Shown here piece after piece: positions 33,020 through 41,987 of a stretch of DNA of 64,000 nt. Origin of the DNA: Kribbella pittospori (GTDB taxonomy: Bacteria; Actinomycetota; Actinomycetes; Propionibacteriales; Kribbellaceae); contig NZ_SJKB01000001.1 in the NCBI RefSeq assembly GCF_004331465.1, forward strand, positions 744,001 through 808,000, read 5' to 3'. Position numbers and translations under genes: made by a program. Numbering within the stretch: position 1 is the first letter of the stretch; every line of letters begins with the position of its first letter. The notes beneath the pieces were generated by a model that worked only from the letters and a program-made list of their open reading frames with translations, ran no database searches and was not told the origin of the DNA.

Positions 33020-33411
33020 AGGTCGAAGCCTGGGTCTTCGGGATCCTGAGCGTGTTCGTGCTGGTCGTCACGCCGATCTACTGGCTGATGTCGGAGGACC
33101 CGACCGGTACCACCGCGCTGACGATGACGTTCTTCCTGTCGTTGCTGGTGGCGTTCTACCTGAGCATCACCGCGCGCCGGATGGACCCCCGGCCGGAGGA
33201 CCGCAAGGAAGCCGAGATCGTGGAGGGCGCCGGCGAGCTCGGCTTCTTCCCGCCGTACTCGTGGTGGCCGCTGTGGTGCGGGCTGACCCTGGCGGTCGTC
33301 GTCCTCGGCATCGTGTTCGGCTGGTGGCTTTTCATCGCCGGCTGCGGCATCGGCATCATCACGCTGTCGGGGTTCATCTTCGAGTACTACCGCGGTGACC
33401 ACGCTCACTAG
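33016..33411 (+). CDS. ctaF: Cytochrome c oxidase subunit IV, actinobacterial type
   Basis: 131 residues from GTG 33016 (GTGA overlap with ctaD). Four hydrophobic segments: [53 protein letters not shown] and [17 protein letters not shown]. This small subunit is specific to actinobacterial aa3 oxidases in the bcc-aa3 supercomplex. It is followed by a strong terminator. Confidence 0.93.
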   Translation: MKVEAWVFGILSVFVLVVTPIYWLMSEDPTGTTALTMTFFLSLLVAFYLSITARRMDPRPEDRKEAEIVEGAGELGFFPPYSWWPLWCGLTLAVVVLGIVFGWWLFIAGCGIGIITLSGFIFEYYRGDHAH

Positions 33412-33426
33412 TTGAAGCTCGTACGG

Positions 33427-33460
33427 GCGCCATCCGGGAGCCAACCGGATGGCGCTTTCG
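33427..33460 (+). terminator. Intrinsic terminator after ctaCDF
   Basis: GCGCCATCCGG (33427-33437) pairs with CCGGATGGCGC (33445-33455) around a 7-nt loop, followed by TTTCG. It lies 15 nt after the ctaF stop. Confidence 0.85.
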
Positions 33461-33594
33461 TGCGTCTTAAGGGGTGCCACCGGAGAATGGGCCGTTGTGG
33501 TCCGTACCACTGTGGTGGCGGTGTGCTTGAACGGGTATTCCGGTACCACGGGTTACCCTTGCGGCGGTTGATGCAAACAGGGGAGAGCTGGGGA

Positions 33595-34839
33595 ATGGTG
33601 AGCGGTTCGGTGAGGAAGCACGGCCTTGCCGTGGCGGGGATCTGTGCGTTGCTGCTGGTCGGCAGCGCGTGCAGCGACACCGAGGCGGGCGGATCGCCGT
33701 CGTCCGGGGCCACACAGAGTAGCGGTACGCCGGGTGCTTCGACCAGCCCTGGCAGCTCGTCCAGCCCGTCGGCGAACCCGGCCGCGGTGAGCATCTCGAT
33801 CGTCCCGGCCAAGGGCGCGGCCTCGGTCAAACCGGACCAGGCGGTGACCGTGAGCACCACTGTCGGCACCCTGAAGGCGATCACGCTCAAGGACGATGAC
33901 GGCGACAAGGTGACCGGCAGCTTCAACAGCGACCGCACCAAGTGGACCTCCACGCCGCAGCTCAAGCCGGGCGCGTCGTACAAGCTGAGCGGCTCGGCCG
34001 AGGGCACCGACGGCGGCACTGTCCCGATCAGCTCGACGTTCAAGACGCTGAAGGCGGCGAAGAGCCTCAAGGCCTCGGTCGCCCCACTGAACGGTGAGAC
34101 CGTCGGCGTCGCGATGCCGATCCAGATCTTCTGGAACAACCCGGTCAAGGACCGCGCCGCGGTCGAGAAGCGGCTGTCGGTGAAGACGTCGGTCCCGGTC
34201 ACCGGAAGCTGGCACTGGGTGAACAGCAAGCAGGTCAACTACCGGCCGATGAACTACTGGCCGGCCGGCACCAAGGTGACCGTCGGCATCGGGACCCTGG
34301 GCGTGAACGCGGGCAACAACACCTGGGGCACGGCCAGCCGGACGATCGGCTTCACCATCGGCAAGTCCGTGGTGACCAGGATCAACGTCACGAAGCACCA
34401 GATGTACGTGGCGATCAACGGCAAGGCGGCCCGGACGATCCCGATCACCGCCGGCAAGGACGGCTTCACCACCCGCAGCGGGGTGAAGGTGATCATGGAG
34501 AAGTTCACCACCAAGCGGATGGACGCCGCGACGGTCGGCATCAAGCCGGGCGACCCGGAGTACTACAACATCAGCGACGTGAAGTGGGCCCAGCGGGTCA
34601 CCAACACCGGCGAGTTCATCCACGGGGCACCGTGGTCCGCCGGCAGCCAGGGCAGCGCCAACGTCAGTCACGGCTGCGTCGGCATGAGCCTCAAGGACGC
34701 CCAGTGGTACTTCGCTCAGACCCTCCGCGGCGACCCGGTCATCGTCACCGGCACCGCCCGTAAGATCGAGCCCGGCAACGGCTGGACCGACTGGAACACC
34801 ACCTGGGCCAACTACAAGGCCGGCTCAGCCCTGTCCTGA
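33595..34839 (+). CDS. L,D-transpeptidase lipoprotein (Ig-like domains plus YkuD domain)
   Basis: 414 residues from ATG 33595 (GGGGAG 9 nt upstream). Lipobox LLLVGSACS is followed by a Ser/Gly/Pro-rich linker, two Ig-like domains typical of mycobacterial Ldt enzymes (about 60-260), and a YkuD catalytic domain ending in FIHGAPWSAGSQGSANVSHGCVGM with the catalytic His/Cys (SHGCVGM). It makes 3-3 crosslinks in peptidoglycan outside the membrane. It is monocistronic, flanked by the oxidase terminator and a convergent hydrolase 5 nt away. Confidence 0.93.
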   Translation: MVSGSVRKHGLAVAGICALLLVGSACSDTEAGGSPSSGATQSSGTPGASTSPGSSSSPSANPAAVSISIVPAKGAASVKPDQAVTVSTTVGTLKAITLKDDDGDKVTGSFNSDRTKWTSTPQLKPGASYKLSGSAEGTDGGTVPISSTFKTLKAAKSLKASVAPLNGETVGVAMPIQIFWNNPVKDRAAVEKRLSVKTSVPVTGSWHWVNSKQVNYRPMNYWPAGTKVTVGIGTLGVNAGNNTWGTASRTIGFTIGKSVVTRINVTKHQMYVAINGKAARTIPITAGKDGFTTRSGVKVIMEKFTTKRMDAATVGIKPGDPEYYNISDVKWAQRVTNTGEFIHGAPWSAGSQGSANVSHGCVGMSLKDAQWYFAQTLRGDPVIVTGTARKIEPGNGWTDWNTTWANYKAGSALS

Positions 34840-34844
34840 CCCCG

Positions 34845-35642
34845 TCAGAGCGATTCTGCTCGCAGCATGGCGGTGACCACTTCGTCGGCGTGCAGAACCG
34901 GCAGCGAGTGGTGGGTGGCGGTCTCGATGCGTACGACGCTTGCCCCGGCGGCACTGGCTCGCCGGGCAAGTTGGTCGGGGTTGTGGGCCTTGCTGCGGTC
35001 CGCGACGACGACCAGGGTCTCGGTCTGGAGTTGCCGTACGCCGGGCCTGCGCGGCAGGACCGGTCGGGTGGTGGGTTCGACCGCGGCGAGGCCGGCCAGG
35101 TGCAACCAGTCCGGGTCGACGGGCAGGCCTTGCGTCTCCCAACGTAGGAACGACTCCGTGCGGGCCGGACTGGGCCTCAGGAGCGAGGGGAGCGCTCTGG
35201 CGACGTACCTCGGCCTCAGGCCGGTGAAGCAGTCAGTCGGGTCGATCAGCGCGAGCCTGTTGACCCGCGCCGGGTCCCGGAGGGCGTAGGTGAGTGCGAC
35301 CCGGGTGCCGTAGGAGTGCCCGCACAGCGCAGCCTCTCGGATGTCCAACGCATCCAGTACGCCGGCCAGCCAGGCCATCAGGTCGTTCACCGTGCGCGGT
35401 GGGGTCGCCGTACTGCGGCCCGCGTCGCCGGGGAGGTCGAGGGCGTACACGCGGTACTGCTCCGCGAGCCGGGGCGCGACGGTGAACCAGACCGCTGACG
35501 TGGCGCCGTGGCCGGCCAGCAGGACCAGGGGAGAGGCGTCGGCCGGGCCGCACGCGTTCACGTGTGTTCCGGCGAGGTTGAGCTGTTCCACCGGGACACC
35601 CCAGCGGCGGAGGAGAGCGTCGTACGCGTCCTGGAAGGTCAT
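34845..35642 (-). CDS. Alpha/beta hydrolase
   Basis: 265 residues from ATG 35642. LVLLAGHGATSAVWF forms the oxyanion region, ALCGHSYGTRVALTYAL holds the nucleophile Ser, VVVADRSKAHN the acid region and ATHHSLPVLHADEV the catalytic His. The start is divergent from a MarR-family gene with a palindrome between them, which suggests regulation by that repressor. Substrate unknown; the marR link suggests a small aromatic or lipophilic ester. Confidence 0.83.
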   Translation of the reverse strand: MTFQDAYDALLRRWGVPVEQLNLAGTHVNACGPADASPLVLLAGHGATSAVWFTVAPRLAEQYRVYALDLPGDAGRSTATPPRTVNDLMAWLAGVLDALDIREAALCGHSYGTRVALTYALRDPARVNRLALIDPTDCFTGLRPRYVARALPSLLRPSPARTESFLRWETQGLPVDPDWLHLAGLAAVEPTTRPVLPRRPGVRQLQTETLVVVADRSKAHNPDQLARRASAAGASVVRIETATHHSLPVLHADEVVTAMLRAESL

Positions 35643-35652
35643 AGCGCGAGAA

Positions 35653-35671
35653 TAGCTCACTGAGTGAGGTA
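35653..35671. promoter_or_regulatory. 19-bp MarR-type palindrome between divergent genes
   Basis: TAGCTCACTGAGTGAGGTA: nine-base arms around a central G with one mismatch; the inner CTCACT-G-AGTGAG is perfect. It lies 10 nt before the hydrolase ATG and 11 nt before the marR ATG, well placed to repress both. Confidence 0.7.
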
Positions 35672-35682
35672 AGTTGGCGGGC

Positions 35683-36147
35683 ATGCGTGAGGGAGTGACG
35701 CCGGCCAACCCCCAGCGGGCAGCGGCGCTGGAGCTGGTGCACCGGCTGCGGGAGGTCGCACTGCGGCTCGAGCTGGCAGTGGGGGAGTTCGCGCGCGCGA
35801 CCGGTCTGCACGCGACCGACGTACGGGCGCTCACACGGCTGCTGGACGCCGAGCGGGCCGGAGTGGAGGCGACGCCGGGATGGCTCGCCCAGCAGCTCGG
35901 AATGACCTCTCAGGCGACGACGGCGGTCATTCACCGTCTGGAGGGCGCCGGGCACGTCGAACGCCTCAGAAGCCGCTCAGACGGCCGCAGCGCTCGCCTG
36001 CAGGTGTCCGAGACGGCTGTCGACCTCGGCTGGCAGTTCTTCGGGCCGCTCCTCGAGCGCCTGATCGGCATCACTCAGCAGCTGGACCAGCGCGACAGGT
36101 CGGCCGTCAGCGACTACCTGACCGCGGTGGCTGACGCTCTCGAGTAA
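35683..36147 (+). CDS. MarR-family transcriptional regulator
   Basis: 154 residues from ATG 35683. Winged helix: LDAERAGVEATPGWLAQQLGMTSQATTAVIHRLEGAGHVERLRSRSDGRSARLQVS, with the DxRxxR-type wing. Amphipathic dimerisation helices are at both ends. It is divergent from the alpha/beta hydrolase and ends at a strong bidirectional terminator. Confidence 0.87.
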   Translation: MREGVTPANPQRAAALELVHRLREVALRLELAVGEFARATGLHATDVRALTRLLDAERAGVEATPGWLAQQLGMTSQATTAVIHRLEGAGHVERLRSRSDGRSARLQVSETAVDLGWQFFGPLLERLIGITQQLDQRDRSAVSDYLTAVADALE

Positions 36148-36151
36148 GGGA

Positions 36152-36183
36152 AAAGGCCCCGGCTAGGTTGCCGGGGCCTTTCG
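36152..36183. terminator. Bidirectional terminator between marR and qcrB
   Basis: AAAGGCCCCGGC (36152-36163) pairs with GCCGGGGCCTTT (36170-36181) around TAGGTT. A-rich sequence on the left and T-rich on the right allow function on both strands. Confidence 0.88.
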
Positions 36184-36196
36184 GGTGGTGCTGCGA

Positions 36197-37864
36197 TCAG
36201 GAGCGGTCGCTGGTGACTTCGCGATACGTCTCGGTCTCGCTGATGTCGTGGATCTCGTCCGAGTCGTGAGCGTGCTCGTGAGCCGCCTCCAACTCGTGCG
36301 TCGTCGGCTTCTGGATCGCGTCGGCGTAGTAGAAGCGCGACAGCCGGGCGCGGAGCTTGTTCAGAGCCCGGCGCGGGGCGCGGACGCCGTTGTCGTCGGT
36401 CTCCGGACCGATGTCCAGCGGCAGCATCCGGTTGTGCGCCGTGAGGCTGTACGCCTCGTAGTTCGAGATCGGCGCGTGCTTCTCGGTGTACTTGCCCTCG
36501 GGGGAGCGGACGATCACGCCGGTCTCCAGACCGTGCATCAGCCGATCGTTGTCGGCGCGCTGCAGCGAGATCGCGACCCGCCGGGTCACCCAGAAGGCGA
36601 GCACCGGGCCGATGAACACCGCGAACCGCAGGAACCAGGTCACGTTGTTCAGCGACAGCCCGAAGTGGGTGGCGATCAGGTCGTTACCGCCACCGATCCA
36701 GAGGAGCGCGTAGAAGGTGATGAACGCGGCACCGATACCGGTCCGGGTCGGCATGTTCCGCGGCCGGTCCAGCAGGTGGTGTTCGCGCTTGTCGCCGGTG
36801 ATCCAGCTCTCGATGAACGGATAGAGCGCGACCAGGGTGACGAAGGCAGGAGGTATCAGCAGGGCCGGGATGATCAGGTTCCAGCTGAGCGTGATGCCCC
36901 AGAAGTGCGACTCGAATCCGGGCATGATGCGGACCGAGCCTTCCAGCCAGCCCATGTACCAGTCCGGCTGGGATCCCGCCGTCACCTCCGCGGGGTTGTA
37001 CGGGCCGTACAACCAGACCGGGTTGATCTGGAGCAGTGCACCCATCAGCGCGGTGATGCCGAAGACGACGAAGAAGAAGCCGCCGGCCTTGGCCGTGTAC
37101 ACCGGGAACAGCGGGTAGCCGACGACGTTCTTCTCGGTCCGGCCGGGACCGGCGTACTGCGTGTGCTTGTGGTACACGACCAGGAACAGGTGGACCGTGA
37201 CCAGGGCAAGGATCAACCCCGGAATCAGCAGCACATGGATGGTGAAGAAGCGGGAGACGAAATCGTCACCCGGGAACTCGCCACCGAAGATGAAGAAGTT
37301 CAGGTACGTCCCGATGACCGGGGACGCCCCGATCATCCCCTGGGTGATGCGTAGACCGGTGCCGGACAGCAGGTCGTCGGGGAGGCCGTAGCCGATGAAG
37401 CCCTCGATGATGCCGAGGAACAGCATGGTGAAGCCGATCACCCAGTTCAGCTCACGCGGCTTGCGGAACGCGCCGGTGAAGAAAATGCGGAGCAGGTGCA
37501 CCATCATCGCGGCGATGAACAAGACGGCCGCCCAGTGGTGGATCTGCCGAATCAGCAGACCGCCGCGGACGTCGAAGGTGATGTCCAGCGTCGAGGCGTA
37601 GGCCTCGGACATGTGCAGGCCCTTGAGCAGGCTGTACGAACCCTGGTACTCGACCTCGCCCATCGACGGCTTGAACCAGAAGGTCAGGAAGATGCCGGTC
37701 AGGATCAGGATGATGAAGCTGTACAGCGCGATCTCGCCGAGCATGAAGGACCAGTGGTCCGGGAAGACCTTGCGCAGGTTCTTCCGGCCGATCTTCGCGA
37801 TCCCGAGGCGATCGTCGAGATATTTGACCGGTGGCGGGAACTCTTTGTCTGACACTGCAGTCAC
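36197..37864 (-). CDS. qcrB: Cytochrome bc1 complex cytochrome b subunit
   Basis: 555 residues from GTG 37864, which overlaps the qcrA stop (GTGA); GTG 37855 is an alternative. Haem-ligand helices RQIHHWAAVLFIAAMMVHLLRIFF and FFTIHVLLIPGLILALVTVHLF, with the Qo-site region GASPVIGTYL. Beyond the core 8 helices it has the extra C-terminal hydrophobic and charged extension typical of actinobacterial QcrB. It oxidises menaquinol in the bcc-aa3 supercomplex. Confidence 0.95.
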   Translation of the reverse strand: MTAVSDKEFPPPVKYLDDRLGIAKIGRKNLRKVFPDHWSFMLGEIALYSFIILILTGIFLTFWFKPSMGEVEYQGSYSLLKGLHMSEAYASTLDITFDVRGGLLIRQIHHWAAVLFIAAMMVHLLRIFFTGAFRKPRELNWVIGFTMLFLGIIEGFIGYGLPDDLLSGTGLRITQGMIGASPVIGTYLNFFIFGGEFPGDDFVSRFFTIHVLLIPGLILALVTVHLFLVVYHKHTQYAGPGRTEKNVVGYPLFPVYTAKAGGFFFVVFGITALMGALLQINPVWLYGPYNPAEVTAGSQPDWYMGWLEGSVRIMPGFESHFWGITLSWNLIIPALLIPPAFVTLVALYPFIESWITGDKREHHLLDRPRNMPTRTGIGAAFITFYALLWIGGGNDLIATHFGLSLNNVTWFLRFAVFIGPVLAFWVTRRVAISLQRADNDRLMHGLETGVIVRSPEGKYTEKHAPISNYEAYSLTAHNRMLPLDIGPETDDNGVRAPRRALNKLRARLSRFYYADAIQKPTTHELEAAHEHAHDSDEIHDISETETYREVTSDRS

Positions 37865-38910
37865 CCTCGTTCGAAGAAGCTCGGGCCGACCGGCTCGGTG
37901 AAGCCGCTCTGCGCAACCAAGTAGCCCTCTGCGTCCACTGCCAACGGTAGCTGAGGAAGTGGCCGGGCCGCAGGGCCGAAGATGACCTTGGCGCCGTCGG
38001 CCAGGTCGAACGTCGACTGGTGGCACGGGCAGAGCACGTGGTGGGTGGTCTGCTCGTACAGGGAGATCGGGCAACCGACGTGGGTGCAGATCTTGGAGTA
38101 GCACAGGATGCCGTCGACGCCCCAGTTCTCCCGGCCCGGTGGCGTCCGGATCTCGCTGGGCTTGATCCGGACCACGATCACCGCGGACTTCGCCTTGGCG
38201 TTCTGGTACTCGACCGGGCTCTCCTCCTGCAGCGGAGCCAGGTTGGCGGGGGCGGCGTTGACCAACTGGCCGACGATCATGTCGGACGGCTTGATCGGGC
38301 GGTCGGTGACGTCGTTGACGACCCGGATGCCCTTCGCCCAGATGGTGTTGTAGAGGGAGCGGCCCGGCAACGGACCGAGGTCACGCAGCAACACGATCGC
38401 AGGCAGGCCGAGCAGGCCCAGTCCGGTGAACAGCCCGCGGCGGATCAGCTTGCGCCGGGTGAAACCCGACTCCGCGACACCCTGCTTGAAGGCGTCGGTG
38501 ATGTCGGCGATCTGCTCCGGCGAGGAGTGGGCCGGGTGCCGGTCCTCGGAGATCTCCTCGTCGACCATCAGCTTCTTGGCCCACTGGATCGCGCCGGCGC
38601 CGAGCAGGAACAGGGCCAGGCCGATGCACAGGCCGATGACCATGTTGTTGGCGTTGCCGGACAGCGGCCCGAACACGAGGGTGGAGTCACGCGGGATGGC
38701 GAAGTACGCCACGCAGGACCCGAGGGCGAGCAGGCCGGCCAGGGTGAACATCGCCGAGACCTGGCGCTCGACCCGGTCGGCCGCCTTCGGATCGATGTCG
38801 GTGATCCGGTACTCGTGCGGCTCGATACCCGGATCCGGGATCGGCTCCGCCACCTGTACCTGACTGTGCTCTTCTTCTGCCTTCACGGCAGGAAGGTTCT
38901 CGTCACTCAT
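37861..38910 (-). CDS. qcrA: Cytochrome bc1 complex Rieske iron-sulfur subunit
   Basis: 349 residues from ATG 38910 (GAGGA upstream). Three N-terminal membrane helices (two near 55-120, one near 165-185) precede the Rieske domain with CTHVGCPISLY and CPCHQSTFDLADG, the 2Fe-2S ligands. Three helices are the actinobacterial form. It passes electrons from quinol to QcrC. Confidence 0.96.
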   Translation of the reverse strand: MSDENLPAVKAEEEHSQVQVAEPIPDPGIEPHEYRITDIDPKAADRVERQVSAMFTLAGLLALGSCVAYFAIPRDSTLVFGPLSGNANNMVIGLCIGLALFLLGAGAIQWAKKLMVDEEISEDRHPAHSSPEQIADITDAFKQGVAESGFTRRKLIRRGLFTGLGLLGLPAIVLLRDLGPLPGRSLYNTIWAKGIRVVNDVTDRPIKPSDMIVGQLVNAAPANLAPLQEESPVEYQNAKAKSAVIVVRIKPSEIRTPPGRENWGVDGILCYSKICTHVGCPISLYEQTTHHVLCPCHQSTFDLADGAKVIFGPAARPLPQLPLAVDAEGYLVAQSGFTEPVGPSFFERG

Positions 38911-38989
38911 TCGCGTCCTCGCTTCGCTCCGGGCGCGAACGAGCGCCGAGAGTCACTGCTCTCCTTGATGGTGATTTCGCTTCGCTCAA
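38911..38989 (-). repeat. REP-like sequence between qcrC and qcrA
   Basis: The 79-nt gap contains two copies of GAGCGAAGCGA and a worn third (GGAGCGAAGG). One copy is framed as GTGATT...AATCAC, giving a short hairpin. It is the only sizeable gap in the otherwise overlapping ctaE-qcrCAB operon, and could affect relative qcrA/qcrC expression. Confidence 0.45.
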
Positions 38990-39856
38990 TCACGGAGCCT
39001 TCGCTCCCTTGGCCTTGACGCCCTTGGCGCCGATCCACACCGCTACACAGACCAGCAGGCCGATACCGACCAGCCAGCCCCACAGACCCTCCGAGACCGG
39101 GCCGAGCCGGCCGAGGCCGAACCCACCCGGGTCCTTCTGCTGCTGAAGCGCGTTCAGGTAGGCGATGATGTCGCGCTTGTCCTCAGGCTGCATCACCTGG
39201 TCGGAGAAGACCGGCATCTGCTGCGGACCGGTGAGCATCGCCTCGTAGATGTGCTTCGGGTCGACGTTCATCAGCGACGGCGCGTACTTGCCGTTCGGCA
39301 GTGCGCCACCGCGGCCGGCGAAGTTGTGGCAGGCCGTGCAGTTGGTCCGGAACAGTTCGCCACCGCGGGTGATCTGCTCGTCGGTGGCCTTGCTGATGTC
39401 GTACGACTCCTGCGCCGGAACCGCCGGGCCGGGGGCGAGCGAGGCGACGTACGCGGCCAGGGCCTCGATCTCCTCCTGCGTGTACGCCGGCGTCTTGCGC
39501 GGCACCTGGGCACCGGGCTGCATGGCGGGCATCCGGCCGGTGCCGACCTGGAAGTCGACGGCGGCCGCGCCGACCCCGATCAGCGACGGGCCGGCCATCT
39601 TGCCCTCGCCGTTCCCGCCACCCTCGGCGTTCAGGCCGTGGCAGCTGGCGCAGCCGACCGCGAAGAGCTTCTTGCCCTCTTCGATCTGCTGGGACTGGGC
39701 CGAGTTGTCCGCCACCGCGTCGTCAGGGGCGAACGCGGCGTACGCCGAGCCCACTGCCAGGAGGCCGAAAAGAAGCACGACGAGGCCGGCGGACCGGTGC
39801 CGTCGTCGCGCGGAGAGAAAGCGCGCCGGTGACAAGGAAGGTCTCTTCTCACTCAT
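38990..39856 (-). CDS. qcrC: Cytochrome bc1 complex dihaem cytochrome c subunit
   Basis: 288 residues from ATG 39856 (ATGA overlap with ctaE). An N-terminal anchor [20 protein letters not shown], two haem sites ([15 protein letters not shown] and [16 protein letters not shown]) and a C-terminal helix [19 protein letters not shown]. The dihaem subunit replaces soluble cytochrome c by bridging bc1 to the CuA site of CtaC. Confidence 0.96.
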   Translation of the reverse strand: MSEKRPSLSPARFLSARRRHRSAGLVVLLFGLLAVGSAYAAFAPDDAVADNSAQSQQIEEGKKLFAVGCASCHGLNAEGGGNGEGKMAGPSLIGVGAAAVDFQVGTGRMPAMQPGAQVPRKTPAYTQEEIEALAAYVASLAPGPAVPAQESYDISKATDEQITRGGELFRTNCTACHNFAGRGGALPNGKYAPSLMNVDPKHIYEAMLTGPQQMPVFSDQVMQPEDKRDIIAYLNALQQQKDPGGFGLGRLGPVSEGLWGWLVGIGLLVCVAVWIGAKGVKAKGAKAP

Positions 39857-40515
39857 TTGAGCAGGTAGATGGTCGCGAACAGGGCGATCCAGACCACGTC
39901 GACGAAGTGCCAGTAGTACGACACGACGATCGCCGAGACGGCCTGTTCGTGGGTGAACTTTCGAGCCATGTACGTCCTGGCAAGGACGAACACGAAAGCG
40001 ATGAGGCCGCCGGTCACGTGCAGACCGTGGAACCCGGTGGCCAGGTAGAAGACCGACCCGTACGGCGACGACGAGATCGTCACGCCCTCGTGCACCAGCT
40101 TGGCGTACTCCGTCACCTGGCCGGCGATGAAGACCGCGCCCATCAGGTACGTGAGGATGAACCACTCACGCATGCCCCAGGACCGGATGTTCGCCAGTGC
40201 GCCGGACCGGCCCACCTTGCCGTGCTCGGCGGCGAACACACCCGCCTGGCAGGTGAACGACGACGCGACCAGGACGAACGTGTTCACCGAGGCGAACGGG
40301 ACGTTCAGCATCTCGGTGGACGCCTGCCACAGCGTCTCCGTACCCGGAGCGGCGGCAGCGGTCGTTACTGACCGGATGGTGAAGTAGGCCGCGAACAAGG
40401 CGGCGAAGAACATCAGCTCGCTCGAGAGCCAGACGATCGTGCCGACACTGACCATGCTGGGACGGTCGTGGTGTCCGTGTTCACGAGACGCTGGGAGCGC
40501 GGTTGCAGTGGCCAC
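39853..40515 (-). CDS. ctaE: Cytochrome c oxidase subunit III
   Basis: 220 residues from GTG 40515. Five membrane helices with [53 protein letters not shown] and [21 protein letters not shown]. It heads the ctaE-qcrC-qcrA-qcrB operon, the usual actinobacterial order. A -10-like CATAAT ends 6 nt before the GTG and no ribosome site is seen, so the message may be leaderless. Confidence 0.94.
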   Translation of the reverse strand: MATATALPASREHGHHDRPSMVSVGTIVWLSSELMFFAALFAAYFTIRSVTTAAAAPGTETLWQASTEMLNVPFASVNTFVLVASSFTCQAGVFAAEHGKVGRSGALANIRSWGMREWFILTYLMGAVFIAGQVTEYAKLVHEGVTISSSPYGSVFYLATGFHGLHVTGGLIAFVFVLARTYMARKFTHEQAVSAIVVSYYWHFVDVVWIALFATIYLLK

Positions 40516-40521
40516 GCGGTC

Positions 40522-40527
40522 ATTATG
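40522..40527 (-). promoter_or_regulatory. Candidate -10 element of the ctaE-qcrCAB operon
   Basis: CATAAT on the minus strand, 6 nt upstream of the ctaE GTG, would start transcription at the initiation codon. I see no good -35 at 16-19 nt, so support is limited. Confidence 0.4.
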
Positions 40528-40597
40528 TCGTTCCTGGTATCCACCGCCACGACCACCCCCATGCATGTCGTGAACTCGGTGTTCCTACTGTGGAAGC

Positions 40598-41515
40598 GTG
40601 CTTCCTCTCCACGCCGGGCCCGGCGACCAGATCGAGCCGTTCACGGCAGTCCGGTTGCTGACGGGCTGGACCTTCGAACCGGTGTTACTCGCCGTGATCG
40701 TCGTCCTCGGCGCCCTCTACCTGTACGGCGTCCACCGGCTCCGCAAGCGGGGTGACAAGTGGTCCCGCGCCCGGACGTTCTCCTTCGTCGGACTGGGCCT
40801 GGGCAGTGCCGTGATCGCCACCCAGTCGGCGCTCGGCACCTACGACACGGTGCTTCTCAGCGTGCACATGGCCCAGCACATGATCCTGTCGATGCTGACG
40901 CCGCTGATGCTCGCGCTCGGTGCGCCGATCACGCTGGCGCTTCGGACCCTGCCGCAGCGACCGCGGAAATGGTTGCTCTCCGTGTTGCATTCGCGGTTCG
41001 CGAAGGTGCTCTGCTTCCCGCTGATCGGCTTCACGCTGTTCGTGCTGAGCCCGTGGGCGCTCTACTTCAGCAGCTGGTACGACGCGACGCTGCACTCCGC
41101 CGTACTGCACGACTTGTTGCATCTGCACTTCATCCTGGTCGGCTCGCTGTTCTTCTGGCCGCTGCTCGGCCTCGACCCGGTGCCCGGGCGGGTGATCTAC
41201 CCGTTCCGGTTGATGCTGGTGTTCCTGACGCTGCCGTTCCACGCGTTCCTCGGTATCACGATCATGTCCGCGAACAAGCTGATCGCCGAGGACTGGTACA
41301 CCAGCTTCGGCCGGTCCTGGCCGCCGTCGCCGCTGCACGACCAGTACATCGCCGGTGGTCTGCTCTGGGGGTCCGGCGACATCGTCGGGGTGGTGTTCTT
41401 CGGCGTGCTGTTCGTCCAATGGGTGCGCGAGTCGCAGCGCGAAGCCCGCCGCGAGGACCGGCGGCTGGACCGGTTGGAGGAACAGGCTCGCCGGGCCGGA
41501 CAGGCACCCCGGTAG
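40598..41515 (+). CDS. Cytochrome c oxidase assembly protein, caa3_CtaG family
   Basis: 305 residues from GTG 40598, with about seven membrane helices. LSVHMAQHMILSMLTPLMLALGAPITLAL carries the conserved His pair, LHDLLHLHFILVGSLFFWPLLG a second His cluster, and LPFHAFLGITIMS a third, consistent with copper handling for CuA/CuB assembly. It is divergent from ctaE, 82 bp away. A charged C-terminal helix (REARREDRRLDRLEEQARR) follows. Confidence 0.88.
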   Translation: MLPLHAGPGDQIEPFTAVRLLTGWTFEPVLLAVIVVLGALYLYGVHRLRKRGDKWSRARTFSFVGLGLGSAVIATQSALGTYDTVLLSVHMAQHMILSMLTPLMLALGAPITLALRTLPQRPRKWLLSVLHSRFAKVLCFPLIGFTLFVLSPWALYFSSWYDATLHSAVLHDLLHLHFILVGSLFFWPLLGLDPVPGRVIYPFRLMLVFLTLPFHAFLGITIMSANKLIAEDWYTSFGRSWPPSPLHDQYIAGGLLWGSGDIVGVVFFGVLFVQWVRESQREARREDRRLDRLEEQARRAGQAPR

Positions 41516-41561
41516 CATTCGCCGTGTCCAGTCTTCTTAGAACACAGCTTGGGATGGATCG

Positions 41562-41981
41562 ATGAGTTCAGAGCGTCCGCTGAAGGTGCTGGTCTACAGC
41601 GACGACCGCACGACGCGGGAGTCCGTCCGGCTGGCGTTGGGCAAGCGGCCCGCCGCTGATCTGCCCGAGCTCGAGTACGTCGAGTGCGCGACCGAGCCGG
41701 CCGTGATCAAGTCCATGGACAAGGGCGGGATCGACCTGGCCATCCTGGACGGCGAAGCCGTTCCGGCCGGCGGCATGGGCATCGCCCGGCAGCTGAAGGA
41801 CGAGATCTTCCGGTGCCCGCCGATCCTCGTCATCACCGGCCGCCCGCAGGACGCCTGGCTGGCGACCTGGTCGCGGGCCGAGGGTGCTGTATCGCACCCG
41901 ATCGACCCGGTGCGGATGGCCGAGGTCACCGCGGACCTGCTCCGGCAGCGGCTGGCCACCCTGCCCGCCACCACCGCCTGA
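41562..41981 (+). CDS. Degenerate response-regulator receiver-like protein
   Basis: 139 residues. It has the receiver outline VLVYSDDRTTRESVRLAL (acidic pair), IDLAILDGEA (phospho-Asp position) and PPILVITGRPQDAWLA (Thr position). The conserved Lys of the KP motif is replaced: SHPIDPVRM. No output domain is present. It ends 6 nt before trpD, so the two are probably cotranscribed. Possibly a phosphorylation-independent adaptor; function unknown. Confidence 0.7.
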   Translation: MSSERPLKVLVYSDDRTTRESVRLALGKRPAADLPELEYVECATEPAVIKSMDKGGIDLAILDGEAVPAGGMGIARQLKDEIFRCPPILVITGRPQDAWLATWSRAEGAVSHPIDPVRMAEVTADLLRQRLATLPATTA

Positions 41982-41987
41982 CGCACC

